Shown one piece after another: positions 16,519 through 25,406 of a stretch of DNA of 64,000 nt. The position numbers were made by a program, and so were the translations under genes. The DNA is from Streptomyces sp. HUAS 15-9. GTDB taxonomy: Bacteria; Actinomycetota; Actinomycetes; Streptomycetales; Streptomycetaceae. Position 1 is the first letter of the stretch; each line of letters starts with the position of its first letter. The notes under the pieces were generated by a model. The model worked only from the letters and a program-made list of their open reading frames with translations. It was not told the origin of the DNA and did not search any database. Where the stretch lies: assembly GCF_025642155.1 (NCBI RefSeq), contig NZ_CP106798.1, forward strand, positions 4,960,001 through 5,024,000, in the 5' to 3' direction.

Positions 16519-17970
16519 ATGGCTTACGACGATCTTCGTTCCCTGCTCAGGGCGCTGGAGCGTGAAGGCGACCTCAAGCGCGTCAAGGTCGAGGTCGACC
16601 CGTACCTGGAGGTCGGGGAGATCGTCGACCGGGTGCAGAAGTCCGGCGGTCCGGCGCTGCTCTTCGAGAACGTGAAGGGCTCCGCGATGCCCCTCGCGAT
16701 GAACGTCTTCGGGACCGACCGGCGCCTGCTGAAGGCGCTCGGCCTGAAGTCGTACGGCGAGATCAGCGAGAAGATCGGCGGGCTGCTGCGGCCCGAGCTG
16801 CCGCACGGCTTCGTGGGGGTGCGCGAGGCGTTCGGGAAGCTCGGCGCGATGACGCACGTGCCGCCGAAGAAGATCAAGGACGCTCCGGTGCAGGAGGTCG
16901 TCCTGCGGGGCGACGACGTCGACCTCGACACGCTCCCCGCCCTGTTCACCTGGCCGCAGGACGGCGGCTCCTTCTTCAACCTGGGGCTCACGCACACCAA
17001 GGATCCGGAGAGCGGGGTCCGTAACCTCGGGCTCTACCGCCTCCAGCGGCACGACCGGCGCACCATCGGCATGCACTGGCAGATCCACAAGGACAGCCGC
17101 AACCACTACCAGGTCGCGGCCAGGCGCGGGGAACGCCTGCCGGTGGCGATCGCCTTCGGCTGCCCCCCGGCCGTGACCTACGCCTCGACCGCCCCGCTCC
17201 CCGGTGACATCGACGAGTACCTGTTCGCCGGCTTCGTCGCGGGCAAGCGCATCGAGATGGTCGACTGCAAGACGGTTCCGCTCCAGGTCCCGGCGAACGC
17301 CGAGGTCGTCCTGGAGGGCTGGCTGGAGCCTGGCGAGATGCTCCCGGAGGGCCCCTTCGGCGACCACACCGGCTTCTACACACCGCAGGAGCCCTTCCCG
17401 GCGCTGAAGATCGACTGCGTGACGATGCGGAAGCGGCCGCTGCTCCAGTCGATCGTCGTGGGGCGCCCGCCGACCGAGGACGGTCCCCTGGGCCGCGCCA
17501 CGGAGCGCTTCTTCCTACCCCTCCTGAAGATCATCGTCCCGGACATCGTGGACTACCACCTGCCCGAGGCCGGCGGCTTCCACAACTGTGCGATCGTCTC
17601 GATCGACAAGAAGTACCCGAAGCACGCGCAGAAGGTGATGCACGCGGTCTGGGGGGCCCACATGATGTCCCTGACCAAGCTGATCGTCGTCGTGGACGCC
17701 GACTGCGACGTGCACGATCTGCACGAGGTCGCCTGGCGGGCCCTCGGCAACACGGACTACGCCCGTGACCTCACGGTCGTGGAGGGGCCCGTCGACCATC
17801 TCGACCACGCCTCCTACCAGCAGTTCTGGGGCGGCAAGGCGGGCATCGACGCGACGAGGAAGTGGCCCGAGGAGGGCTACACGAGGGACGGCGGATGGCC
17901 GGAGATGGTTCTGTCGGACCCGGATACGGCGGCCCTGGTGGACCGCCGCTGGAAGGAGTACGGCCTGTGA
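16519..17970 (+). CDS. mqnL: UbiD-family decarboxylase of the futalosine menaquinone pathway
   Basis: A 483-residue prenylated-FMN-dependent decarboxylase; the whole length matches UbiD. It decarboxylates the prenylated naphthoate intermediate on the way to menaquinone. Conserved blocks include LPALFTWPQDGGSFFNLG, the N-R-LGLYRLQ segment and the EGPFGDHTGFY motif with the catalytic Glu-Asp region. The start is an ATG 7 bases beyond GGTCAC. It is followed by UbiA-like and UbiX-like genes, and UbiX makes the prenyl-FMN cofactor for this enzyme. The assignment to the futalosine pathway rests on mqnE and mqnA elsewhere in this window. Confidence 0.9.
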   Translation: MAYDDLRSLLRALEREGDLKRVKVEVDPYLEVGEIVDRVQKSGGPALLFENVKGSAMPLAMNVFGTDRRLLKALGLKSYGEISEKIGGLLRPELPHGFVGVREAFGKLGAMTHVPPKKIKDAPVQEVVLRGDDVDLDTLPALFTWPQDGGSFFNLGLTHTKDPESGVRNLGLYRLQRHDRRTIGMHWQIHKDSRNHYQVAARRGERLPVAIAFGCPPAVTYASTAPLPGDIDEYLFAGFVAGKRIEMVDCKTVPLQVPANAEVVLEGWLEPGEMLPEGPFGDHTGFYTPQEPFPALKIDCVTMRKRPLLQSIVVGRPPTEDGPLGRATERFFLPLLKIIVPDIVDYHLPEAGGFHNCAIVSIDKKYPKHAQKVMHAVWGAHMMSLTKLIVVVDADCDVHDLHEVAWRALGNTDYARDLTVVEGPVDHLDHASYQQFWGGKAGIDATRKWPEEGYTRDGGWPEMVLSDPDTAALVDRRWKEYGL

Positions 17971-18869
17971 GCAGCGCCTCCGCGGCACTCCCGCAGCCGG
18001 GACGCACCAAGGCGTTCCTGCGCCTGGTGATGATCGAGCACTCGGTCTTCGCGCTTCCCTTCGCCTACATCGCCGCGCTGACCGCGATGTTCGAGTGGGA
18101 CAGGAACATCCACTGGGGCCGGCTGCTGCTGGTCACGATCTGCATGGTGGGCCTGCGTACGTTCGCCATGGCGGTCAACCGGATCATCGACCGCGAGATC
18201 GACGCCCGTAACCCGCGCACCGCCCACCGCGAGCTGGTGACCGGCGCGATGTCGGTGAGGCACGCCTGGACCGGCGCGCTGATCGCGCTGGTGATCTTCC
18301 TGGGCTCGGCGGCCCTGCTGAACCCGCTCTGTCTGGCCCTGGCCCCCATCGCGGTGATCCCGATGGTGGTCTACCCCTACGGCAAGCGGTTCACGAACTT
18401 CCCGCAGGCGATCCTGGGCCTGGCCCAGGCGATGGGCCCGGTCGGCGGCTGGCTCGCCATCTCGGGCACGTGGTCCTGGGACGCGGTGGTCCTCGGCCTC
18501 GCCGTCGGCATCTGGATCGGCGGCTTCGACCTGATCTACGCCTGCCAGGACGTCGAGACCGACCGCGAGATCGGCGTCATGTCGGTCCCGGCCCGCTTCG
18601 GCATCCCCGCGGCCATCTGGGGCGCCCGCGCCTGCCACACCCTCACCACGGCCCTGTTCGTCTGGTACGCGGTACTCACTGGCGCCGGTGCGTTCTTCTG
18701 GCTGGGCCTGCTGATCGTCGCGGCCGCGTTCGTCTACGAACACTCGATCGTCCGCCCACATGACCTGTCCCGCCTGAACAGGGCGTTCTTCTCGACCAAC
18801 GGCTTCATCGGGATCAGTCTGTTCGTATGCGCCTTGATCGATCTGCTGGTGCGGGGGCTGACGCTGTAG
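17967..18869 (+). CDS. mqnP: UbiA-family prenyltransferase of the futalosine menaquinone pathway
   Basis: A 300-residue polytopic prenyltransferase with both Asp-rich motifs: NRIIDREID (~residues 71-79) and DVETDREIG (~residues 195-203), which bind Mg-prenyl diphosphate. In this context it prenylates 1,4-dihydroxy-6-naphthoate. The GTG start overlaps the mqnL stop (GTGA), so the decarboxylase and prenyltransferase are coupled. Membrane segments cover most of the protein. Confidence 0.9.
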   Translation: MSSASAALPQPGRTKAFLRLVMIEHSVFALPFAYIAALTAMFEWDRNIHWGRLLLVTICMVGLRTFAMAVNRIIDREIDARNPRTAHRELVTGAMSVRHAWTGALIALVIFLGSAALLNPLCLALAPIAVIPMVVYPYGKRFTNFPQAILGLAQAMGPVGGWLAISGTWSWDAVVLGLAVGIWIGGFDLIYACQDVETDREIGVMSVPARFGIPAAIWGARACHTLTTALFVWYAVLTGAGAFFWLGLLIVAAAFVYEHSIVRPHDLSRLNRAFFSTNGFIGISLFVCALIDLLVRGLTL

Positions 18870-18932
18870 TCCGTCCGGCTGATACGGATGAGTCCGTTCC
18901 CCCTCAAGGTGCTCCCCGCCGACGCGGGGTTC

Positions 18933-18969
18933 GATCCGGCGGTCCGGCGGCTCGCCGGACGGCCGGATC
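18933..18969. repeat. 17-bp inverted repeat between mqnP and mqnM
   Basis: Arms GATCCGGCGGTCCGGCG (18933-18949) and its complement (18953-18969) with one mismatch and a 3-nt loop. No T-tract follows. It could be an attenuator or processing hairpin, because transcription must continue or restart for mqnM about 55 bp downstream. Confidence 0.6.
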
Positions 18970-19023
18970 CGCAGCCGACCCACCGGTCCTGAGCACACCC
19001 CGCCCCACCGGTACGCTCAAGGT

Positions 19024-19698
19024 GTGAACGCAGGAGAAACGCAGCGCGTGCCTTGGATCGTGGGGGTGTCCGGAGCATCCGGGACCCCGTACGCGGCCGC
19101 TGTGCTGCGTGCGCTGCTCACGGCCGGTGAGAGCGTCGACCTGGTGGTCAGCCGGGCCTCGCGGCTCACCCTGCTCGATGAGACGGGGATCTCCTTCCGG
19201 GACGCCCACTGGCAGGATGACCTGCGGGAATGGCTGGCTCGTGGGGCGGACGGAAAGCCCGGGACCTTCGATGCGGACGTCGAGGGGGTGCGGTACTGGA
19301 ACGCGGGCGACCTCGCGGCCGGGCCGTCCTCGGGGTCGTACCCCGTGAAGGGGATGCTCATCGTGCCCGCCTCCACCGCCTGTGTGGCGGGCGTCGCGCT
19401 CGGGCTCTCCAAGGACCTGCTCCAGCGTGCGGCGAGCGTCACCCTGAAGGAGCGCCGCAAGCTGGTCGTGGCCGTGAGGGAGACCCCGCTGAACGGCCAG
19501 ACCCTGCGGCACCTGGTCGCCCTGGACGATGCGGGCGCGACCGTGGTGCCCGCCTCGCCGGCCTTCTACGCGGGGGCGACCCACATCCAGGACCTGGTGG
19601 ACTTCGTCGCCGGACGGGTCCTCGACGCGGCGGGTGTCGCACACGGCCTCTACCGCCGCTGGGCGGGCGAACTCGGTGGCGGAACCCGCACGGCGTGA
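19024..19698 (+). CDS. mqnM: UbiX-type flavin prenyltransferase
   Basis: A 224-residue enzyme that prenylates FMN to make the cofactor used by UbiD/MqnL. The N-terminus has the UbiX signature WIVGVSGASGTPYA, and later PASTACVAGVALGLSKDLLQRA and the C-terminal RKLVVAVRETPLN block. GTG at 19024 is the longest start; GTG at 19048 is placed about 11 bases after an AGGAG sequence and is an equally good choice. It lies downstream of mqnP after a 154-bp gap with a hairpin. Confidence 0.9.
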   Translation: MNAGETQRVPWIVGVSGASGTPYAAAVLRALLTAGESVDLVVSRASRLTLLDETGISFRDAHWQDDLREWLARGADGKPGTFDADVEGVRYWNAGDLAAGPSSGSYPVKGMLIVPASTACVAGVALGLSKDLLQRAASVTLKERRKLVVAVRETPLNGQTLRHLVALDDAGATVVPASPAFYAGATHIQDLVDFVAGRVLDAAGVAHGLYRRWAGELGGGTRTA

Positions 19699-19766
19699 TC
19701 GCCATCTGAGCAAGTCGCAGCAACTCTCATTACTTCTGGAACTCTTCAGCGGAAGGCTTCGATCGC

Positions 19767-20222
19767 ATGGACGCGGTGGACAGGCAGCTCATCCAGGCCC
19801 TGAGAGAGAACGGCCGGGCTTCCTACGCGGAGCTGGGACGTCTCGTCGGCCTGTCGGGGCCCAGCGTCACCGACCGCATCAACCGGCTGGAGGCGGCCGG
19901 CGTCATCACCGGCTACCGCGCCACGGTGAACGCCGCCTCTCTCGGCCTCGGCGTCACCGCCCTGATCGGCATCTCGCTCTCCGACGCCGCCGACCACGAG
20001 GACGTGGCCCGCCGGCTGAAGGACCTGCCGGAGATCGAGGACTGCTGGTTCATCGCCGGCGACGACTCCTTCATGCTCAAGGTGCGCTCGACGGACGTGG
20101 ACGGGCTGGAGAAGACCATCCGGCGGCTGAGCGGGACCAAGGGCGTCTCCCGGACCCGTACCACCATCGTGTTGTCCACGAAGTGGGAGAACCGGGTCGG
20201 GGAACTGCCCGAAGAGGTGTAG
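19767..20222 (+). CDS. Lrp/AsnC-family transcriptional regulator
   Basis: A 151-residue regulator with an N-terminal helix-turn-helix (MDAVDRQLIQALRENGRASY and then AELGRLVGLSGPSVTDRINRLE) and a RAM/AsnC ligand domain. It is placed inside the menaquinone cluster between mqnM and mqnE. This suggests, without proof, that it couples menaquinone synthesis to an amino-acid or other small-molecule signal. The ATG at 19767 follows CGGAAGG. Confidence 0.88.
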   Translation: MDAVDRQLIQALRENGRASYAELGRLVGLSGPSVTDRINRLEAAGVITGYRATVNAASLGLGVTALIGISLSDAADHEDVARRLKDLPEIEDCWFIAGDDSFMLKVRSTDVDGLEKTIRRLSGTKGVSRTRTTIVLSTKWENRVGELPEEV

Positions 20223-20303
20223 GCGCGCGGCGCCGTACGGGGGCACCGCCCGCCCGAAGGACGGGGGAGTAGGTTGGTCGGGCTGTCGGAGAAAGGTGTG
20301 GGC

Positions 20304-21467
20304 ATGGACGTCGGGCTCAAGCGCGAGCTGGAGGACAAGGTGCGGGCGGGTGTTCGCCTGACCCGCGAGGACGGCATCGCGCTGTACGAGTCGGACGACC
20401 TGGCCTGGCTGGGCGGCCTCGCGCACGAGGTGCGGACGCGCAAGAACGGCGACGTCGTGCACTTCAACGTCAACCGCCACCTCAACATGACCAACGTGTG
20501 CACGGCCTCCTGCGCCTACTGCTCGTTCCAGCGCAAGCCGGGCGAGAAGGACGCGTACACGATGCGCATCGAGGAGGCCGTCAAGCTCGCGAAGGCGATG
20601 GAGTCGGAGAACCTCACCGAGCTGCACATCGTCAACGGCCTGCACCCGAACCTGCCGTGGCGCTACTACCCGCGTTCGCTGCGCGAGCTGAAGGCCGCGC
20701 TGCCGAACGTGTCGCTGAAGGCGTTCACGGCGACGGAGATCCACCACTTCGAGACGATCTCGGGACTCAGCGCCTCCGAGATCCTCGACGAGCTCATCGA
20801 CGCGGGCCTGGAGTCCCTCACCGGCGGTGGCGCGGAGATCTTCGACTGGGAGGTCCGTCAGCACATCGTGGACCACCGGACCCACTGGGAGGACTGGTCC
20901 CGGATCCACGGCCTGGCGCACGAGAAGGGCCTCAAGACCCCGTGCACCATGCTGTACGGCCACATCGAGGAGCCCCGCCACCGCGTCGACCACGTGCTGC
21001 GGCTGCGTGAGCTGCAGGACGAGACGGGCGGCTTCCAGGTCTTCATCCCGCTGCGCTACCAGCACGACTTCGTGGACATGAAGGACGGGAAGATCCGCAA
21101 CCGGCTCCAGGCCAGGACCCAGATGGCCACCGGGGCGGAGGCGCTGAAGACCTTCGCCGTCTCCCGGCTCCTGTTCGACAACATCCAGCACGTCAAGGTG
21201 TTCTGGGTGATGCACGGCGTGCAGACCGCCCAGCTCGCCCTCCAGCACGGCGCGGACGACATGGACGGCTCGGTGGTCGAGTACAAGATCACCCACGACG
21301 CCGACAACTACGGCACCCCGAACAAGCTGACCCGCGAGGACCTGCTGGACCTCATCCGCGACGCCGGCTTCCGCCCGGTGGAGCGGAACACGCGGTACGA
21401 GATCATCCGCGAGTACGACGGGCCGGACCCGGCACGCCGCGAGTCCCCGCAGCCCATGCGCGTGTGA
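20304..21467 (+). CDS. mqnE: aminofutalosine synthase (radical SAM)
   Basis: A 387-residue radical SAM enzyme. The [4Fe-4S] motif CTASCAYC is at about residues 66-73, preceded by FNVNRHLNMTNVC, and later blocks HIVNGLHPNLPW and TATEIHHFETISG are typical of the MqnE/MqnC group. It joins 3-enolpyruvyl-benzoate and adenosine to make aminofutalosine, the second step of the futalosine route. It begins at an ATG after GAGAAAGGTGTG. The partner MqnA is at 39348 in this window. Confidence 0.92.
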   Translation: MDVGLKRELEDKVRAGVRLTREDGIALYESDDLAWLGGLAHEVRTRKNGDVVHFNVNRHLNMTNVCTASCAYCSFQRKPGEKDAYTMRIEEAVKLAKAMESENLTELHIVNGLHPNLPWRYYPRSLRELKAALPNVSLKAFTATEIHHFETISGLSASEILDELIDAGLESLTGGGAEIFDWEVRQHIVDHRTHWEDWSRIHGLAHEKGLKTPCTMLYGHIEEPRHRVDHVLRLRELQDETGGFQVFIPLRYQHDFVDMKDGKIRNRLQARTQMATGAEALKTFAVSRLLFDNIQHVKVFWVMHGVQTAQLALQHGADDMDGSVVEYKITHDADNYGTPNKLTREDLLDLIRDAGFRPVERNTRYEIIREYDGPDPARRESPQPMRV

Positions 21468-21502
21468 CGTGACGCCGCCGGCCGGACGGGTACCCGTCCG
21501 GC

Positions 21503-22153
21503 ATGACGGTCACGAAGGCACCCGAGGACGCCTACACCGCCGAGCCCTTCCTCCCCGCCCGTGGCGGTCTCGCCGCGCTGCGCAGGGCGGCCGCGGGCTG
21601 CCGCGGCTGTCCCCTGCACCGCGAGGCCACGCGGACCGTGTTCGGCGAGGGCGCGGCGGACGCGCGGGTGATGCTGGTGGGGGAGCAGCCGGGGGATCAG
21701 GAGGACCGGCAGGGCAGGCCGTTTGTCGGGCCCGCCGGGAAGCTGCTCCACCGGGCGCTGGCGGAGGCCGGTATCGACCCGAGTGAGGCGTATGTCACCA
21801 ACGCTGTCAAGCACTTCAAGTTCACGTGGGACGAACCCCGCAAGCGCCGTATCCACAAGGCGCCGAGCCTGCGGGAGACGGCCGCCTGCGGACCCTGGCT
21901 CGCCGCCGAGCTGGCTGCGGTCGAGCCCGAGCTGATCGTGGTGCTGGGCGCCACGGCGGGGAAGGCGCTGCTCGGGTCGTCGTTCAAGGTCTCCGAGGTG
22001 CGCGGGACGGTCCTGGAGCGGGAGATCCACGGGCGGCCGGAGCGGCTGGTGTCGACGGTGCATCCGTCGGCGGTGCTCCGGGCCGAGGACCGGGAGGGGG
22101 CGTACCGGGGGCTGGTGGCCGATCTGAAAGTGGCTGTGCACGCCCTGGGGTAA
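21503..22153 (+). CDS. udgX: UdgX-type uracil-DNA glycosylase
   Basis: A 216-residue member of the Fe-S uracil-DNA glycosylase group. It has an N-terminal CRGC, motif 1 GEQPGDQEDRQGRPFVGPAG and motif 3 VHPSAVLR. Between them lies VTNAVKHFKFT and the insertion KRRIHK. That R-loop is diagnostic of UdgX as described for Mycobacterium smegmatis, where its His cross-links covalently to the abasic site after uracil removal; here the His is residue 118. It is inferred to bind uracil-DNA irreversibly rather than act as an ordinary turnover enzyme. Start ATG at 21503. Confidence 0.88.
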   Translation: MTVTKAPEDAYTAEPFLPARGGLAALRRAAAGCRGCPLHREATRTVFGEGAADARVMLVGEQPGDQEDRQGRPFVGPAGKLLHRALAEAGIDPSEAYVTNAVKHFKFTWDEPRKRRIHKAPSLRETAACGPWLAAELAAVEPELIVVLGATAGKALLGSSFKVSEVRGTVLEREIHGRPERLVSTVHPSAVLRAEDREGAYRGLVADLKVAVHALG

Positions 22154-22169
22154 GGGATAGCCTGCCTGT

Positions 22170-22694
22170 ATGTCCCTTACGTTTACTCTCGACCCCTCCG
22201 TCACTCCTGCCCTCCGCGACGGCGTCCTCGATCTCTGGGCCGATGTGTCCAACGCGGGCGGTGCCGTGGGGTTCGTGGCGCCGGTGAGCCGGGAGGAGAT
22301 ACGGCCCGAGTTCGTGAAGCTCCTCGCGGCGATGACCGAGGGCCGGGTCCGGCTGCTCGTCGGGCACGACGAGGCGGGGGAGGTGGCCGCGACCGGGTTC
22401 CTGTCCTTCAACACGCACCGGCTGATGAACCACTGGGTGTGGCTCTACACCGTGATGGTCCACCCGCGGCACCAGGGCAAGGGGTACGGCCGGGACCTGT
22501 TGGCGGCCGCCGCCGACGCGGCCCGCGGCTTCGAGGGCATCGACGCCATACGGCTCGGCTGCCGGGGCGGTCACGGCCTGGAGCGGTTCTACAGCTCCTG
22601 CGGCTACAAGGAGGTCGGCCGGGTGCCGGGCGCGATCCGTGTCGCCCCCGGGGACGACCGGGACGACATCACCATGCTGCTGCCGCTGCTGTGA
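22170..22694 (+). CDS. GNAT-family N-acetyltransferase
   Basis: A 174-residue acetyltransferase with the acetyl-CoA loop QGKGYGRDLL preceded by a strand (YTVMVHPRH) and followed by GLERFYSSCGYKEVG, as is standard for the GNAT fold. The acceptor is unknown. It starts 16 bp after udgX and probably belongs to the same transcript. Confidence 0.88.
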   Translation: MSLTFTLDPSVTPALRDGVLDLWADVSNAGGAVGFVAPVSREEIRPEFVKLLAAMTEGRVRLLVGHDEAGEVAATGFLSFNTHRLMNHWVWLYTVMVHPRHQGKGYGRDLLAAAADAARGFEGIDAIRLGCRGGHGLERFYSSCGYKEVGRVPGAIRVAPGDDRDDITMLLPLL

Positions 22695-22797
22695 GGGGTC
22701 CGCGCCACCCCCGTGCAAGATCGGGTCCCGGGCGTGCTTCACTGGACGGGGCCCGTATGTGGCGTAAGGACCGTTCGAAACGGAAGTGTGGATTGAG

Positions 22798-23097
22798 ATG
22801 CTCCGCTACACGCTGATGCGCCTCGGTATTTTCGCGGGCTGCTTCTTGGTCGTCTGGGGCGCTGTCTACGCCGGCGTCTTCCCGCGCGGTTTCGGCGACT
22901 CCAACTTCCTGTGGGTCCTCCTGCTCGCCCTGGTGCTCTCGGCGCCGGTCAGCTGGGTGGCGCTGCGCAAGGAGCGGGACCGGGCGTCCGTCCAGATCGT
23001 CCAGAAGGTCGACCGGATGAAGTCGAACCTGGAGGCCAACCGCAACCAGGAGGACGCGGCGGACGACACCGCGCGGGCCGAGGGCCAGACTTCCTAG
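22798..23097 (+). CDS. DUF4229-family small membrane protein
   Basis: A 99-residue protein with two hydrophobic segments (TLMRLGIFAGCFLVVWGAVY, then FLWVLLLALVLSAPVSW) and a charged coiled C-terminal tail. The opening MLRYTLMRLGIF is the family start, so ATG at 22798 is preferred, although GTG at 22786 sits after a GGAAG and is possible. Function is unknown. Confidence 0.8.
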   Translation: MLRYTLMRLGIFAGCFLVVWGAVYAGVFPRGFGDSNFLWVLLLALVLSAPVSWVALRKERDRASVQIVQKVDRMKSNLEANRNQEDAADDTARAEGQTS

Positions 23098-23144
23098 CGC
23101 CTTCCCCGCGTTGAGCGCCCGGGGGCCCAACTAGGCTTGCCCTC

Positions 23145-23792
23145 ATGGGTGCCGTGAAGACCAAGCGGATGCCGCGGGCGGTCCGGGAGCAGCAGATGCT
23201 CGACGCCGCCGTACGGACCTTCGGCCAGCGGGGGTACATGGCCGCGTCGATGGACGAGATCGCCGAACTGGCGGGCGTGTCCAAGCCGTTGGTGTATCTG
23301 TATCTGAATTCCAAGGAAGACCTGTTCACGGCGTGCATACGCCGTGAGGGCAAGGCGCTGACGCAGGCGGTGCGGGACGGCGTCCGGTCGGGGCTGCCCG
23401 CCGACCGCCAACTCTGGGACGGGCTCCAGGCGTTCTTCGCCCACACCGCCGAACACCCCCACGGCTGGTCGATCCTGCACCTCCAGGCCCGCACCCACGG
23501 CGAGCCCTTCGCCGCCGAGATCGCCGCGATGCGCGAGGAGCTCGTCGCGTTCGTCACCCATCTCATCGTCGTCGCCGCCCGTGCCGCCCACCGGGATCCT
23601 GACCTGCCCGAGCGCGAGGTGGCAGGCCTTGCCGAGGCCCTGGTCGGCGCCGCCGAGTCCCTCGCCGCCTGGGCCAACGCCACCCCCGGTGTCACGGCCC
23701 GGCAGGCCGCGGCGACCCTCATGAACTTCGCGTGGGCGGGGCTCGGCAACCTGATGGAGGGCCGGCCCTGGTCCCCGCCCGGCACCGCCTAG
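23145..23792 (+). CDS. TetR-family transcriptional regulator
   Basis: A 215-residue regulator: N-terminal helix-turn-helix (residues ~10-57, ending VSKPLVYLYLNSKEDLF) and a helical ligand domain. Its TAG stop is part of the CTAG sequence duplicated by the IS701-like element that follows directly, so the insertion lies exactly at the end of the gene and leaves the protein intact. The original downstream neighbour is now separated by the IS and a MITE. It could regulate the htdX/fabG4 genes 3 kb away; this is inference only. Confidence 0.88.
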   Translation: MGAVKTKRMPRAVREQQMLDAAVRTFGQRGYMAASMDEIAELAGVSKPLVYLYLNSKEDLFTACIRREGKALTQAVRDGVRSGLPADRQLWDGLQAFFAHTAEHPHGWSILHLQARTHGEPFAAEIAAMREELVAFVTHLIVVAARAAHRDPDLPEREVAGLAEALVGAAESLAAWANATPGVTARQAAATLMNFAWAGLGNLMEGRPWSPPGTA

Positions 23793-25233
23793 TAGGGCTT
23801 GGTCATCTTCACTCCTGAGTGGCGTGTCTGTTGCCTCGTGGGTGGCGTTGTCGTGGTGTGACACCTGAGGAGATGACCGAGGCCCGGGGGGACCTGGAGG
23901 CGTTCGCGGCGGAGTTGTTCGACGGGTTCTTCCGTGCGGACCAGCGGCGGTGGGGACAGGCGTATGTGCGAGGGCTGCTGCTGGACGGGCGGCGTAAGTC
24001 GGTGGAGCCGATGGCAGCCCGCCTCGGCGAGGACGGCAACCGGCAGGCGCTGGCGCACTTCATCACCTCCAGCCCGTGGGATCCGGCGCATGTGCGGGCC
24101 CGGCTGGCCTGGAGGATGCACGAGGCGATCGGTCCGGAGGCGCTGATCGTTGACGACACCGGCTTCCTCAAGGACGGGGACGCGTCTGCGTGTGTGTCGC
24201 GGCAGTACACCGGCACCGCGGGCAAGGTCACCAACTGCCAGGTGGGAGTGTCGCTGCACCTGGCCCGTGAGCAGGCCTCGGCCGCAGTGAACTGGCGGCT
24301 GTTCGTGCCCGCTTCATGGGATCCGGCCTCTGGACAGGCGGATGCGGCCAAGGTCGCCCGCCGCGGCCGTTGCGGCATCCCCGCCCAGGTGGGGCATGTG
24401 GAGAAGTGGCAGCTGGCCCTGGACATGATCGACGAAACCCGGTCGTGGGGCGTCGATGTCCCCTTGGTCGTGGCGGATGCCGGATACGGCGATGCCGCCG
24501 CCTTCCGTCTGGGGCTGGAGGAACGCAGCCTGCCCTATGCGGTCGGGATCTCCTGCCGCCACACCGCCCATCCGGCCGACGCCCGGCCCGTCCAGCCCCC
24601 CTACGCGGGCACCGGTTACCACCGAAAGCGCAGTACCCCGACCCTGCGCAGACGGTGAAAGACCTGGTCATCGCGGCCGGCCGGGCGGCTGCACGGCCGG
24701 TTTCCTGGCGGGTAGGCTCCCGGCCGGGCACGGGCCGAAACGGCTTCAAGCGCATGTACTCGCGGTTCGTCGCCCTCAGGGTCCGGCCCGCCGGACGGGG
24801 CCTACGCAAGACCACGGACGCTCCCGAGCTGCCTGAACGCTGGCTGCTGGCCGAATGGCCCGCCACCGAGAGCGAGCCGGTGCAGTTCTGGCTGTCCAGC
24901 CTGCCCTCCGGCATGCCACTGGCCACCCTGGTGCGGCTGACCAAGCTGCGCTGGCGCATCGAGCACGACTACCGGGAGATGAAACAGGCCCTGGGACTTG
25001 CCCACTTCGAAGGCCGCACCTGGGGCGGCTGGCACCACCATGTCACCCTCGTCTCCGCCGCCCATGCCTTCTGCACCCTCAGGCGCATGGCTCGCGCCCC
25101 AAAAGACACAGCGGCGGTCTGAGTCTCTACCAGATCGTCCGTGAACTGCAGACACTCCTCGCCCTCTGGACCGGCGCCTGCCCCACCTGCCGCCGCGACA
25201 TACCCGCACCGATAGCAAGATGACCAAGCCCTA
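23793..25233. mobile_element. IS701-like insertion sequence with CTAG target duplication
   Basis: A 1441-bp element with perfect 17-bp terminal inverted repeats, TAGGGCTTGGTCATCTT at 23793-23809 and its complement at 25217-25233. It is flanked by CTAG on both sides (23789-23792 and 25234-25237). A 4-bp CTAG-type duplication is typical of the IS701 family. The single transposase gene is broken by two frameshifts, so the element is probably non-autonomous, although its ends are intact and could be mobilised in trans. Confidence 0.9.
23858..25223 (+). pseudogene. IS701-family transposase, two frameshifts
   Basis: Frame 1 (to 24658) carries the first catalytic Asp in ALIVDDTGFLKDGD and the second in VVADAGYGDAAAF. 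After GTGYHRK the reading switches to another frame (PPKAQYPDPAQTVKDLV) at about 24630. That frame continues through RLTKLRWRIEHDYREMKQAL, which has the catalytic Glu. A second shift at about 25100 moves to SLYQIVRELQTLLALWTGAC and the stop at 25223. All DDE residues survive but no single frame encodes the protein. Natural decay or sequencing error would both explain it; two separate shifts favour decay. Confidence 0.88.
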
Positions 25234-25237
25234 CTAG

Positions 25238-25397
25238 TGCTGTGGCCGGAAAGGTTTGCCGGGAAGCTCGCGGCGTCCGGTGCGGTGCATCGCAAGGCGG
25301 AGCATCATCCGCGTACTGGATGTACTCGGGTGATGCGACAACGCGGCGAGGTGCCGTGCCGGGCGTCGCGAGCCGGTGAACCTTTCCGGCCACAGCA
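25238..25397. mobile_element. 160-bp MITE-like element with perfect 19-bp terminal inverted repeats
   Basis: Ends TGCTGTGGCCGGAAAGGTT (25238-25256) and its exact complement (25379-25397), with further imperfect pairing inside. There is no coding capacity. The flanks read CTAG and GTAG, compatible with a TA target duplication one base further out, but this is not certain. The left end abuts the CTAG duplicated by the IS701-like element. Similar sequences are, to my memory, widespread in Streptomyces genomes. Confidence 0.75.
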
Positions 25398-25406
25398 GTA
25401 GCTGCC

